Assembly (NCBI GenBank): GCA_016871725.1
Contig: VHCL01000017.1
Coordinates: forward strand, 1-35,518
Source: Verrucomicrobiota bacterium
GTDB lineage: Bacteria > Verrucomicrobiota > Verrucomicrobiia > Opitutales > UBA953
Direction of reading: 5' to 3'
DNA length: 35,518 nucleotides
Shown in pieces: positions 23,882 to 31,528 of the stretch. The position numbers and the translations under genes are program-made. The notes beneath the pieces were generated by a model. The model was not told the origin of the DNA. It was given only the letters and a program-made list of their open reading frames with translations, and did not search any database. How positions within the stretch are numbered: position 1 is the stretch's first letter; every line of letters begins with the position of its first letter.

Positions 23882-24967
23882 TTACGAAGCTTTTTGCAGG
23901 CCGTTGAGCACCGTCAGGCCGATCGAGCGGAAGACGCGCGCCGGATTGGCGTCCGGGTGGCTGATCACCACCGGGATGCCGTGGTCGCCGCCTTGGCGGA
24001 TGGCCGGATCGAGCGGGACCTCGCCGAGGAGGATCGAGTCGAGGGCCGTGGCGACCTTCAGGCCGCCGCCTTGACCGAAGAGGTGTTGGCGGGAGCCGTC
24101 GGCGGCTTCGAGGAAGCTCATGTTCTCGGCCACGCCGAGGATGGGGACTCCCACCTTGGCGAACATCGCCGCCCCGCGGAGCGCCACCGAGACCGCCGCC
24201 GTCTGCGGGGTCGTCACGATGATCGCCCCGCTCAGGGCCATCGATTGGGCGATGGACAGCTGGGCGTCGCCCGTGCCCGGGGGGAGGTCGATGAGGAGGA
24301 CGTCCAGTTCGCCCCAGCGGACGTTCGTGGCGAACTGCGAGATGGTCTTCATGATCATCGGGCCGCGCCAGACGACGGGGGCGTCGGCGTCGATGAGGAG
24401 GCCCATGGACATGACCTTCACGCCGAAGTTCTCCAGCGGAAGGAGGGTGTCGCCCTCGAGCATGGGCCGGGCGTTGACCCCGATCATCAGGGGGACGGAC
24501 GGACCGTAGATGTCGCAGTCCATCAGGCCGACCCGGCCCGGGCGGCCCTGTTCGGCGAGGGCCCGGGCGAGGGCGCAGGCCAGGTTGACGGCGAAGGTGG
24601 ACTTGCCGACCCCGCCTTTGCCGCTGGCCACGGCGATGATGTGCTTCACCCGGCCGACGCCGGCGTCGGCGGGCAGCTTCGTCGGGGCGGCGGAGGCGGC
24701 GGCCGCGGGGGCGCCCTTCGGGACGGTGACGGTGATGGCGATCTCGGGCTGGCGGGCGCCCAGGGCCTTGAGGGCGGCGTCGATCTCGGCGTAGAGCTTC
24801 TTGGGGATCTCGGGGTCGGCGCTGGTCACGGCCAGGCCGACGCTGACCTTGCCGTCGAGGGTCACCTCGATGCCTTTGACCAGGCCGAAAGAGACAATGT
24901 CCCGGCTGTAGCCGGGGTAGCGGATCTGACCGAGGGCCTTCTGGACGGATTCCTTGTCGAGCGACAT
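23882..24967 (-). CDS. mrp: Mrp/ApbC family iron-sulfur cluster carrier ATPase
   Basis: 361 residues from the ATG at 24967. An N-terminal MIP18/DUF59 domain (about 1-80, with QIRYPGYSRDIVSFGLV) is joined by an alanine-rich linker to a MinD-like ATPase with deviant Walker A GKGGVGKST (116-124). DCDIYGPS, LLIDLPPGTGD and TTPQTAAVSVA follow. Mrp proteins hold and transfer [4Fe-4S] clusters. The CxxC that usually follows ENMS is absent: the segment reads ENMSFLEAADGSRQHLFG, so cluster binding must differ or be lost, as in some other lineages. It diverges from the TolB-like gene. TTGACC sits exactly 35 bases upstream of the ATG. Confidence 0.93.
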   Translation of the reverse strand: MSLDKESVQKALGQIRYPGYSRDIVSFGLVKGIEVTLDGKVSVGLAVTSADPEIPKKLYAEIDAALKALGARQPEIAITVTVPKGAPAAAASAAPTKLPADAGVGRVKHIIAVASGKGGVGKSTFAVNLACALARALAEQGRPGRVGLMDCDIYGPSVPLMIGVNARPMLEGDTLLPLENFGVKVMSMGLLIDADAPVVWRGPMIMKTISQFATNVRWGELDVLLIDLPPGTGDAQLSIAQSMALSGAIIVTTPQTAAVSVALRGAAMFAKVGVPILGVAENMSFLEAADGSRQHLFGQGGGLKVATALDSILLGEVPLDPAIRQGGDHGIPVVISHPDANPARVFRSIGLTVLNGLQKAS

Positions 24968-24973
24968 CAGCGG

Positions 24974-25002
24974 GATTGAACTCCCCGCCCAACCTAGGTC
25001 AA
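24974..25002 (-). promoter_or_regulatory. Putative mrp promoter, near-leaderless
   Basis: On the minus strand TTGACC (25002-24997), 17-base spacer and TCAATC (24979-24974), then six bases to the ATG. The -35 overlaps the palindrome ACCTAGGT (24992-24999), which is shared with the divergent gap at 1275-1292. Confidence 0.45.
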
Positions 25003-25028
25003 ACTGCTAACCACTAATCCCTTCCTCG

Positions 25029-26210
25029 ATGCGTTTCCTCGCCCTCCTCGCCGTCTTCCTCGCCGCGCCGCTCTTCGGCCAGAAAGTCGTGGTGAACGAC
25101 GACATCGCGGCGCTGGCGGCCAAGGGCGTCGTCTCCGTCGCCGTCGTCGCCGACGACCCGGCGCTCGGCAGCCTCGTGCAGTTCGCGCTCTCGGCCCACG
25201 GCGCGATCCAGGTCTCGCCTTCCTCCTCCGTCAAGCTGCGCATCGGCCGCACGGCGAACACCGCCGTCGTCGCCTGCGACAACGCCGCCTACGCCTTCAC
25301 GACGAACGTCGAGGCGCGCGACGAGGACCAGCTGGCGCTCAAGGTCGCCGACGCCGCGGTCGTCGGCCTCGGCCGCCGCTGGCAGCTGAAGCCGCTCTTC
25401 GCCGACACGAAGGTCGCGTTCGTCTCGCGCTTCACCGGTCACGCCGAGATCTACGTCACCAACCTCGCGCGCTCCAGGACGATGCGCCTGACCAACTACC
25501 GCAACACCTCGATCGGTCCGCGCTGGTCGGCCGACGGCTCGCGCGTCTTCTTCATCTCCTCGTTCCGTTCCAACTGGCCGGAGATCTTCTCGACCAACGG
25601 CGTCGGCGAGGCCGCCAAGGTCATCACCAACGTGCGCGGCGCCCTGGGCGCGGCCAGCAGCGGTCCCGACGGCCGCATCGCGTTCGCCTCCTCCAACAAG
25701 GAGACGATGGACATCTTCGTCGCCGGTCCGCAGGGCCAGTCGCCGGTCCGCGTCATCAAGGCCCCGAACAAGCAGTGGGTGAACACCGACCCGGCCTGGT
25801 CGCCCGACGGCTCCCGCTTCGCCCTCACCGGCGGTCCGACGGGTCGCCCCGGCATCTACGTCGCGAATTCCTCCGGCGGCGCCCTGCAGCCGGTCGCCAC
25901 CGGCTTCAGCTACAGCACCGAGCCGCGCTGGAACCCCGTCTTCCCGGACCAGCTCGTCTTCACCTACCAGTCGGGCAGCCTGCGTCTCGGCGTCATCGAC
26001 CTCGCCGCGGGCAGCGTCCGTCCGATCGAGACCGCGAGCCCGGCCCCCCTCGCGCACGCCTCCTGGTGCGCCGACGGACGTCACCTCGTGGCCGCGCAGG
26101 GCGAATGGCTGGCCGTCGTCGACAGCGTGACCGGCAAGGTCACCCGCCTGACGCCGGCGAGCCTCGGCCGTTGTTCCGAGCCGGACTGCTGGACGCCCCG
26201 CGCGCGCTGA
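25029..26210 (+). CDS. Periplasmic TolB-like beta-propeller protein
   Basis: 393 residues from the ATG at 25029, with signal peptide MRFLALLAVFLAAPLFG. An N-terminal alpha/beta domain (about 20-130) is followed by WD40-like PD40 repeats: FVSRFTGHAEIYVTNL, GPRWSADGSRVFFISS, DPAWSPDGSRFALTGG, EPRWNPVFPDQLVFTY. This matches TolB, which works with Pal, TolA and TolQR in outer-membrane maintenance. No tol or pal genes are adjacent, so it may be TolB itself or one of the TolB-like paralogues. It diverges from mrp. There are two cysteines near the C-terminus, in GRCSEPDCW, possibly a disulfide. Confidence 0.82.
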   Translation: MRFLALLAVFLAAPLFGQKVVVNDDIAALAAKGVVSVAVVADDPALGSLVQFALSAHGAIQVSPSSSVKLRIGRTANTAVVACDNAAYAFTTNVEARDEDQLALKVADAAVVGLGRRWQLKPLFADTKVAFVSRFTGHAEIYVTNLARSRTMRLTNYRNTSIGPRWSADGSRVFFISSFRSNWPEIFSTNGVGEAAKVITNVRGALGAASSGPDGRIAFASSNKETMDIFVAGPQGQSPVRVIKAPNKQWVNTDPAWSPDGSRFALTGGPTGRPGIYVANSSGGALQPVATGFSYSTEPRWNPVFPDQLVFTYQSGSLRLGVIDLAAGSVRPIETASPAPLAHASWCADGRHLVAAQGEWLAVVDSVTGKVTRLTPASLGRCSEPDCWTPRAR

Positions 26211-26216
26211 GCGGCC

Positions 26217-26819
26217 TCATTTCGCCGCGGGCTTCGGCTTCGCGGCTTCGTTCCGGCGGTCGCGTTCGCGCACGTAGGCGAAGTCGCTCAGGCTGCTGCG
26301 CAGCACGGCGTAGCTCGCCTTGACGTCGCCGGCCTGGCGTTGGAGGAGGGCGGCGGACCGCTCGATGCGCAGGCTGAGCGGGTTGATCGTCGCGCCCACG
26401 AAGCCGCCGAGCGCGAGCAGGGCGACGAAGGCGCCGACCTGCGCGCGGCGGTGCGCGCGCCAGACGGCGCGGATCTCCGCCTCCTTGCGGACGATCGCCG
26501 TCACGGCCTGCGCCTGCGTGAAGCCGTCGATGTTCACGGCGTCGGCCAGGCCGTAGGCCAGCAGGCGGCGGCGCGTGGGATCGTCGATGCGATTGGCGGC
26601 GCTGAGCTGTTCGGCCGCGCTGGCCGGGGGCTTCGCGGTCCGGACCTTCAGGCCGGAGCCCGTCGGGAAGAAGTCGGCGACGGTCCGCCAGGCGTCCTCG
26701 CCGACCAACATGCAAGGCTGCTCCGGCCGGACCTCGCCCGCGGCGAGCCGGGCGGCGACCTCGGCCTCGGAAAAGGCGGCGGAGGTCTCGGTGCCTTGCA
26801 GGAGATGGAAGCTGCGCAT
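26217..26819 (-). CDS. GYF-2-like membrane protein of unknown function
   Basis: 200 residues from the ATG at 26819; the longer frame lacks similarity. The N-terminus looks like a GYF_2 domain: an aromatic start (SFHLLQG), then EVAARLAAGEVRPEQPCMLVGEDAWRTVADFFP (about 19-51). A helical middle segment follows (AYGLADAVNIDGFTQAQAVTAIVRKEAEIRAVW), then one membrane helix (VGAFVALLALGGFVGATI) and a charged tail ending in KPKPAAK. GYF_2 modules bind proline-rich or membrane partners. It converges on the TolB-like gene with only 6 bases between stops and starts back-to-back with rpoN. I do not recognise a specific function. Confidence 0.65.
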   Translation of the reverse strand: MRSFHLLQGTETSAAFSEAEVAARLAAGEVRPEQPCMLVGEDAWRTVADFFPTGSGLKVRTAKPPASAAEQLSAANRIDDPTRRRLLAYGLADAVNIDGFTQAQAVTAIVRKEAEIRAVWRAHRRAQVGAFVALLALGGFVGATINPLSLRIERSAALLQRQAGDVKASYAVLRSSLSDFAYVRERDRRNEAAKPKPAAK

Positions 26820-26900
26820 CGCGTCGACGCCGGTGAACGGCGGAGGACATCGTGGCCGGCTCCCGCGGGGGTCGCAAGGCGATTGGGCCCTCAATACCCT

Positions 26901-26929
26901 TTGCAAATCGGCTCGAACCTCCTTTTCAT
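26901..26929 (+). promoter_or_regulatory. Putative rpoN promoter
   Basis: TTGCAA (26901-26906), 17-base spacer, TTTCAT (26924-26929), then 12 bases to the ATG. Spacing is ideal for a sigma-70-type promoter. Confidence 0.45.
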
Positions 26930-26941
26930 AGCTCCCGCTCG

Positions 26942-28390
26942 ATGGGTAACCCAGGCATCAATCAATCGCAGAAGCAGGTCCAAGGCCTCATCCTCACGCC
27001 GCAGCTTCGCCAGTCGCTCCGCATCCTCCAGGTGCCTGCGGCCGAGCTCCTGCGGGAGATCTCCTCCGAGCTGGCCGCCAATCCCCTGCTCGAGGAGGTC
27101 GAACCGGTCTCCAACGAGAGCCTGGACGCGCCGATGACCTCCGAGGAGCCCGAAGACGACGGCCCCCGCGAGCTTTCCCTGGGCGACGACGACTTCGACG
27201 CGCTCAAGCGCATGAAGGAGGACTGGGACGAGAGCTACTACGAGGAGATCCGTTCCCAGGGCTACACGCAGGAAGACGAGGAGCGCCGCCGGCACATGCT
27301 GGAGTCCGCCACCGGCGAGGCCTCGCTCTCGGAGCACCTCGCCGACCAGGCCCGGACGGCCAGCGACGACCCTGCCGTGCAGGAGGCGCTCAGGCTCCTC
27401 ATCGCCTCGCTCGACGAGCGGGGTTTCGTGGAGGAGGACCTCTCGACCCTCGCGCTCCGTTCCGGGCAGCCCTACGAGGCCGTCATGACGGCCCACACGC
27501 TGCTGCTGGCCTTCGACCCGCCCGGCATCGGCGCCCGCGATCTCCGCGAATGCTTCCTCGCCCAGCTCCGCCAGCGGGGCCGGGGCCTCTCCACCGCCGC
27601 CCGGTTGGTCGGCGAGTGCTGGGAGCCCATGATGGGCCGGCGGCTCGAGGAGTGCGGGCGCGTGCTCGACGTCGAGCTGGACGACATCCGCGACGCCCTC
27701 GCCGAACTCGCCAAGCTCGAGACCGTGCCGGCCCGCCGGTTCGCCCGCGACGACAACCGCGTCGTCACGCCGGACGCCACCGTCGAGACGGGCCCGGACG
27801 GCAAGTGGAAGGTCATCATGGACGACCGCCACGTGCCGAAGCTGCGCCTGGCGCCGGCCTACAAGGACATGCTCGCCGGCCAGGCCCTCGGCGAGAAGGA
27901 GCGCGCCTACATCCTCGAGCGCATGCGCCAGGGCAAGTTCCTCATCGGCGCCATCGAGGAACGCCAGCGCACCATCGAGAAGCTCGCGCACATCATCCTC
28001 GAGCGTCAGGCCGACTTCTTCGAGCACGGCCCCTCGCGGCTCCGTCCGCTGACGATGACCGACGTCGCCAAGGAGATGGGCGTCCATGAGACGACCGTCG
28101 GCCGCGCCGCGGCCAACAAGTGGATGCTCACGCCCCACGGCCTGCGCGAATTCCGCTGGTTCTTCACCTCCGGCGTCGCGACCGCCGACGGCGGCACGGT
28201 CGCCCAGGAGGGCGTGCAGGAGATGATCGCCGACATCCTCGCCCGCGAGAATCCCGCCGAGCCGCTGGCCGACGAGGCCATCACCGCGGAGCTGCGCAAG
28301 CGGGGCGTGCAGATCGCGCGCCGCACCGTCGCGAAGTACCGCGAGGCGCTGGGCCAGCCTTCGGCGCACATGCGCCGCAAGCGGCTCTGA
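26942..28390 (+). CDS. rpoN: RNA polymerase sigma-54 factor
   Basis: 482 residues from the ATG at 26942. Region I is Q-rich with the typical LTPQLRQSLRILQVPAAELLREISSELAANPLLEE. An acidic region II follows (about 60-110), then the core-binding domain (ARDLRECFLAQLRQRG; FLIGAIEERQRTIEKLA), the helix-turn-helix (MTDVAKEMGVHETTVGRAAANKW) and the RpoN box ARRTVAKYRE (459-468) near the end. It directs core polymerase to -24/-12 promoters that need AAA+ activators. None of the usual neighbours (hpf, lptB, ptsN) is here. No -24/-12 promoter was found in this window by eye. Confidence 0.97.
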   Translation: MGNPGINQSQKQVQGLILTPQLRQSLRILQVPAAELLREISSELAANPLLEEVEPVSNESLDAPMTSEEPEDDGPRELSLGDDDFDALKRMKEDWDESYYEEIRSQGYTQEDEERRRHMLESATGEASLSEHLADQARTASDDPAVQEALRLLIASLDERGFVEEDLSTLALRSGQPYEAVMTAHTLLLAFDPPGIGARDLRECFLAQLRQRGRGLSTAARLVGECWEPMMGRRLEECGRVLDVELDDIRDALAELAKLETVPARRFARDDNRVVTPDATVETGPDGKWKVIMDDRHVPKLRLAPAYKDMLAGQALGEKERAYILERMRQGKFLIGAIEERQRTIEKLAHIILERQADFFEHGPSRLRPLTMTDVAKEMGVHETTVGRAAANKWMLTPHGLREFRWFFTSGVATADGGTVAQEGVQEMIADILARENPAEPLADEAITAELRKRGVQIARRTVAKYREALGQPSAHMRRKRL

Positions 28391-29668
28391 TCAGGCGAGC
28401 CGGCCGAGGACGGAGTCCCAGCCGAAGTTCGCCATGTCGGGGAACAGGAACTGCACGCCGGCGGTCCGGCCGTCGGGCAGGCGCGCGGGCGCGGCCACGG
28501 CGGGCAGTCCCGCGAGCGAGGCCGGCGCGTTGAGCGCCAGCAGGCGCCGGCGATGGGCGTCGTCCGCCCCGGCCTTGCACACCGCCCCGCCGAAGGTCGC
28601 CGGCAGCGCGATGAAGTGATGGCGGCGGAAGACCGTGCGGAACGCGTCGCTGATGCGCGCGCGCGCCGCCTCGGCCGAGCGGAGCTCGTCGTAGGTGCGG
28701 CGCCGGCCGGCGTCGAGGCGCGCCCAGACGACGGGATCGTATTCCGCGCGCCGGCGTTCGAGCCAGGCGGCGTGGACGCGCGCGGCGGCATGGCCGCCCA
28801 GCACCGGATAGGCTTCGGCGGCGTCGGCGCACGCGAGGCGCAGCAGCATGGCGGCGGCGACGTCCTCCTGCGCGCCGGCCTTGAGGGCGACCCCGCGCAT
28901 GGCGGCGAGGTCGTCGGCGGGCACGCCCAGGCCGAGGTCGCCGACCCAGAGGCCGGCCCCGGCGGGCGGGGCTTCGCCGAGGACGGCGGCGGAGACCTGC
29001 CGGAGGTCGCCGGCCGAGCGGGCGATCCAGCCTTGGGTGTCGTAGCCCGGCGAAAGCGGGAAGACGTCGCCGACCGGCGCGACGTCGGGCGAGAGGCGCA
29101 GGCCCCAGACGCCGCAGTAGCCGCACGGCACGCGGATCGAGCCGGCCGTGTCGGTCGCGAGGGCGAAGGGCACCAGCCCGCGGGCGACGGCGAAGGCCGA
29201 GCCGGAACTCGAGCCGCCCGCGAGCAGGTCGGGCCGCGTCGGGTGCGGGCAGTCGCCGTAGTGCGGGTTTTCGCCGCTCAGGCCGAAGGCGAACTCGTTG
29301 AGCTGCGTCCGGCCGCATTCCACCGCGCCGGCGTCGGCTTCGAAGGCCGCGGGCAGCGAGGACGTCGCGCGCGAGGCGCCGATCTCCTGCGGCAGGAAGG
29401 TCGAGCCCGCGAAGGTCGGTTCGTCCTGCCGGAAATAGAGGTCCTTGGTCAGGAACGGCACGCCGCCGAGGGCCGACTCGCGCAGGGGCCAGGCCTCCTC
29501 GAAGCGGCGCGTCAGCGTGCGCGCGTCGGGCAGGCCGCACAGGGCCGCCCGTTGTTCCGCCGGGGCCATCGAAGCCAGCTTGAGCAGGAAAGCCTCCGCC
29601 GCCATGCGCGGACCGCGCGTGAGCGTGTACTCGCGCCAGTCTTCGACGGACTGCGGCAGGAGGGTCAC
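28391..29668 (-). CDS. Amidase signature family hydrolase (AtzF/GatA-like)
   Basis: 425 residues from a GTG at 29668 that overlaps the stop of the beta-CASP gene (GTGA). The amidase Ser-cisSer-Lys triad is present: Lys75 in LTKDLYF, the cis-serine in GGSSSGSA (151-158) and nucleophile Ser177 in DTAGSIRVP. The C-terminal half is short and less conserved. The family includes GatA, allophanate hydrolase and general amidases. No GatB/GatC neighbours are seen, so a small-molecule amidase is more likely than tRNA amidotransfer. It is last of three overlapping genes, and its stop abuts the rpoN stop (28388-28390) with no gap. Confidence 0.85.
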   Translation of the reverse strand: MTLLPQSVEDWREYTLTRGPRMAAEAFLLKLASMAPAEQRAALCGLPDARTLTRRFEEAWPLRESALGGVPFLTKDLYFRQDEPTFAGSTFLPQEIGASRATSSLPAAFEADAGAVECGRTQLNEFAFGLSGENPHYGDCPHPTRPDLLAGGSSSGSAFAVARGLVPFALATDTAGSIRVPCGYCGVWGLRLSPDVAPVGDVFPLSPGYDTQGWIARSAGDLRQVSAAVLGEAPPAGAGLWVGDLGLGVPADDLAAMRGVALKAGAQEDVAAAMLLRLACADAAEAYPVLGGHAAARVHAAWLERRRAEYDPVVWARLDAGRRRTYDELRSAEAARARISDAFRTVFRRHHFIALPATFGGAVCKAGADDAHRRRLLALNAPASLAGLPAVAAPARLPDGRTAGVQFLFPDMANFGWDSVLGRLA

Positions 29669-31023
29669 AGCGCGAGCGGGACGCCCGGCTCGGGGTCGTG
29701 CACGCGGGCGCCGGGCAGCGCGGCCGCGAGGGTCTCCTTCATCCAGGCGCGCGCGGGCGGGTCGCCGTGCGTCAGGATGATGTCCTTCGGCGCGAGGTCC
29801 TTCGCGAAGTCGACGAGCTCCTCGCGGTCGGCGTGGCCGCTGAGGTGGAAACGTTCGACCTTGGCGCGCAGGGTCGCCGTGTGGTCGAGGGACTTGAACT
29901 TGAATTCGCCGCCGGGGTTCATCCCGATCAGCTCGCCGCCCGGGGTCTCCGGGTCGCAGTAGCCGACGAAGAACACCGCGTTCTCCTCGTGGTCGAGCAT
30001 GTTGGCCGCGACGCGCCAGGCGGGCGTCTTCTCGACGAGCATGCCGCTCGAGAGGAGGTAGATGCCTCGCTCCGGCATGTTCTTGCCCGGCTGCACGTAC
30101 TTGCGCGAGAGGGGCAGGATGCCGAGGTCGCGCAGGACCTGGCGGCTGAACTTCACCTGCCTGGTCTTGCGGCTGGCTTCGTCGAGGTAGTCGCAGAGGT
30201 CGAGGCCGAGGCCGGAGCAGAAGATCGGCACGTCGGCCAGGTCGCCCGCGTCGGCGGCCTCCTGGAGCAGCAGGAGGATCTCCTGCATGCGCCCGAAGGC
30301 GAAGGCCGGGAGCAGCACCGAGCCGCCTTCGTCGCAGACTTCGTTGATCGCCTTGATGAGGCGCTGCTCTTCCTTGCCGCGGTTGAAGGACGGCGTCGTC
30401 GCCGTGGCCCCGCGGGTGCATTCCATCACGAGGGTGTCGACCGGCGTGCGCGGGAAATTGGCGCCGGCGACGGTGCGCTGGGCCTGGAAATGGACGTCTC
30501 CGGTGAAGAAGTGCTTCTTCCGGCGGTGTTCGACGAGGCAGCCGACCGCGCCGGCCACGTGGCCCGCGAGGTGGAAGGAGAGCGCGACCTCCTCGCCTCC
30601 GCGGCCGATGACGCGGGGGTTGGCCAGGGGCACCGCCGCGAGGGCGTGCTCGACGCGCTCGACGTCGGGCTCGACGTAGAGCGGGTAGTCGGCGTTGCCG
30701 GTCTCCTCGCGCTGGCGCTTCATCACCTGGATGGAGTTGCTGAGCAGGCGGCGGACGAAGAGGGTCGTCGCGGCCGAAGCGTAGACGCGGGCCGAGGGGT
30801 GCTGCTTGAGCAGGAGCGGGAGCGAGCCGAGGTGGTCGAGGTGGCAGTGCGTGAGGATCACGCCGTCGACCGAGCCCGGGATCTTGTCGAGCTGAGGGAG
30901 CGCCTTGCGGCCGTCGAGCTTGGGGTGGAGGCCGCAGTCGAACACCAGCCGCAGGCCGCCGAATTCGGCGAGCAGGCAGTTGGCGCCGATTTCGCGGCCG
31001 GAGTTGAGGTCGGTAAGTCGCAT
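29665..31023 (-). CDS. Metallo-beta-lactamase / beta-CASP ribonuclease-like protein
   Basis: 452 residues from the ATG at 31023. The MBL zinc motif is THCHLDHLGSL (58-68), then FTGDVHF and, in the beta-CASP region, LLPAFAFGRMQEILLLL, SSGML, FFVGYCDPETPGG and the final LSGHADREELVDF with the next histidine. This is the CPSF73-like bacterial group (RNA-specificity domain proteins), most likely an RNA endo- or exonuclease in the cytoplasm. The start shares one base with the apaG stop (TGATG), and the stop overlaps the amidase start, so all three are translationally linked. The RNA target is unknown. Confidence 0.9.
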   Translation of the reverse strand: MRLTDLNSGREIGANCLLAEFGGLRLVFDCGLHPKLDGRKALPQLDKIPGSVDGVILTHCHLDHLGSLPLLLKQHPSARVYASAATTLFVRRLLSNSIQVMKRQREETGNADYPLYVEPDVERVEHALAAVPLANPRVIGRGGEEVALSFHLAGHVAGAVGCLVEHRRKKHFFTGDVHFQAQRTVAGANFPRTPVDTLVMECTRGATATTPSFNRGKEEQRLIKAINEVCDEGGSVLLPAFAFGRMQEILLLLQEAADAGDLADVPIFCSGLGLDLCDYLDEASRKTRQVKFSRQVLRDLGILPLSRKYVQPGKNMPERGIYLLSSGMLVEKTPAWRVAANMLDHEENAVFFVGYCDPETPGGELIGMNPGGEFKFKSLDHTATLRAKVERFHLSGHADREELVDFAKDLAPKDIILTHGDPPARAWMKETLAAALPGARVHDPEPGVPLAL

Positions 31024-31454
31024 CAGGAAGGGTCGGACGGGGGCGTCATCGCGAAGACCGGGATCCGCGTGAAGACGCGTTCGCCGGCCGAGGTCGTGCC
31101 ATGGAAGGAGCCTTCGGCCGTCCGCGGGCCGCCGGCCAGGTGGTAGCTGTTGTAGGAGAACTGCTCGCCCGGGGGCAGGGTGGGGGTCTCGCCCACGATG
31201 CCGTCGCCCTCGAAGATCTCGATCTCGCCGTCCGGCGAGCGGATGATCCATTTCCGGCCGAGCAGCTTGACCGTCTCCTGGGAGAGGTTGCTGATGGTCA
31301 GGAAATAGACGAAGGCGTGCGGGGTTTCCGGGGGGAAGTTCGCATCCCGGTGGTGGGACACCTTGTCGACGGTGACCCTGAGGCCTGGGAGTTCCTTTCC
31401 GGTGGGTTGCACGTCCCCCAAGACAAGAGGGCTTGGCGGCCTTACGGAAGCCAT
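31023..31454 (-). CDS. apaG: ApaG domain protein
   Basis: 143 residues from the ATG at 31454. The ApaG (DUF525) fold is recognisable from LRVTVDKVSHHRDANFP, AFVYFLTISNLSQETVKLLGRKWIIRSPDGE, VVGET-like IVGETPTLPPGEQFSYNSYH and GSFHG followed by RIPVFAMTPP. The ApaG family has a small fibronectin-like fold, and its biochemical role is still uncertain (linked to cobalt resistance and Ap4A in enterobacteria). Here it leads an operon with a beta-CASP nuclease and an amidase. About 18 extra residues precede the domain, so a later start cannot be excluded. Confidence 0.85.
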   Translation of the reverse strand: MASVRPPSPLVLGDVQPTGKELPGLRVTVDKVSHHRDANFPPETPHAFVYFLTISNLSQETVKLLGRKWIIRSPDGEIEIFEGDGIVGETPTLPPGEQFSYNSYHLAGGPRTAEGSFHGTTSAGERVFTRIPVFAMTPPSDPS

Positions 31455-31528
31455 AAATGGGGCAATCGTCGGGCAGATCTCCCTTCCCGTCTTGCCCCGG
31501 GGGAGGGACGACCTTTGATGAGGACCGG

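Noticed and set aside
26942..28390. Sigma-54 (-24/-12) promoters near rpoN or the histidine kinase
   Set aside because: No TGGCAC followed at the right distance by TTGC was found by eye in intergenic sequence.
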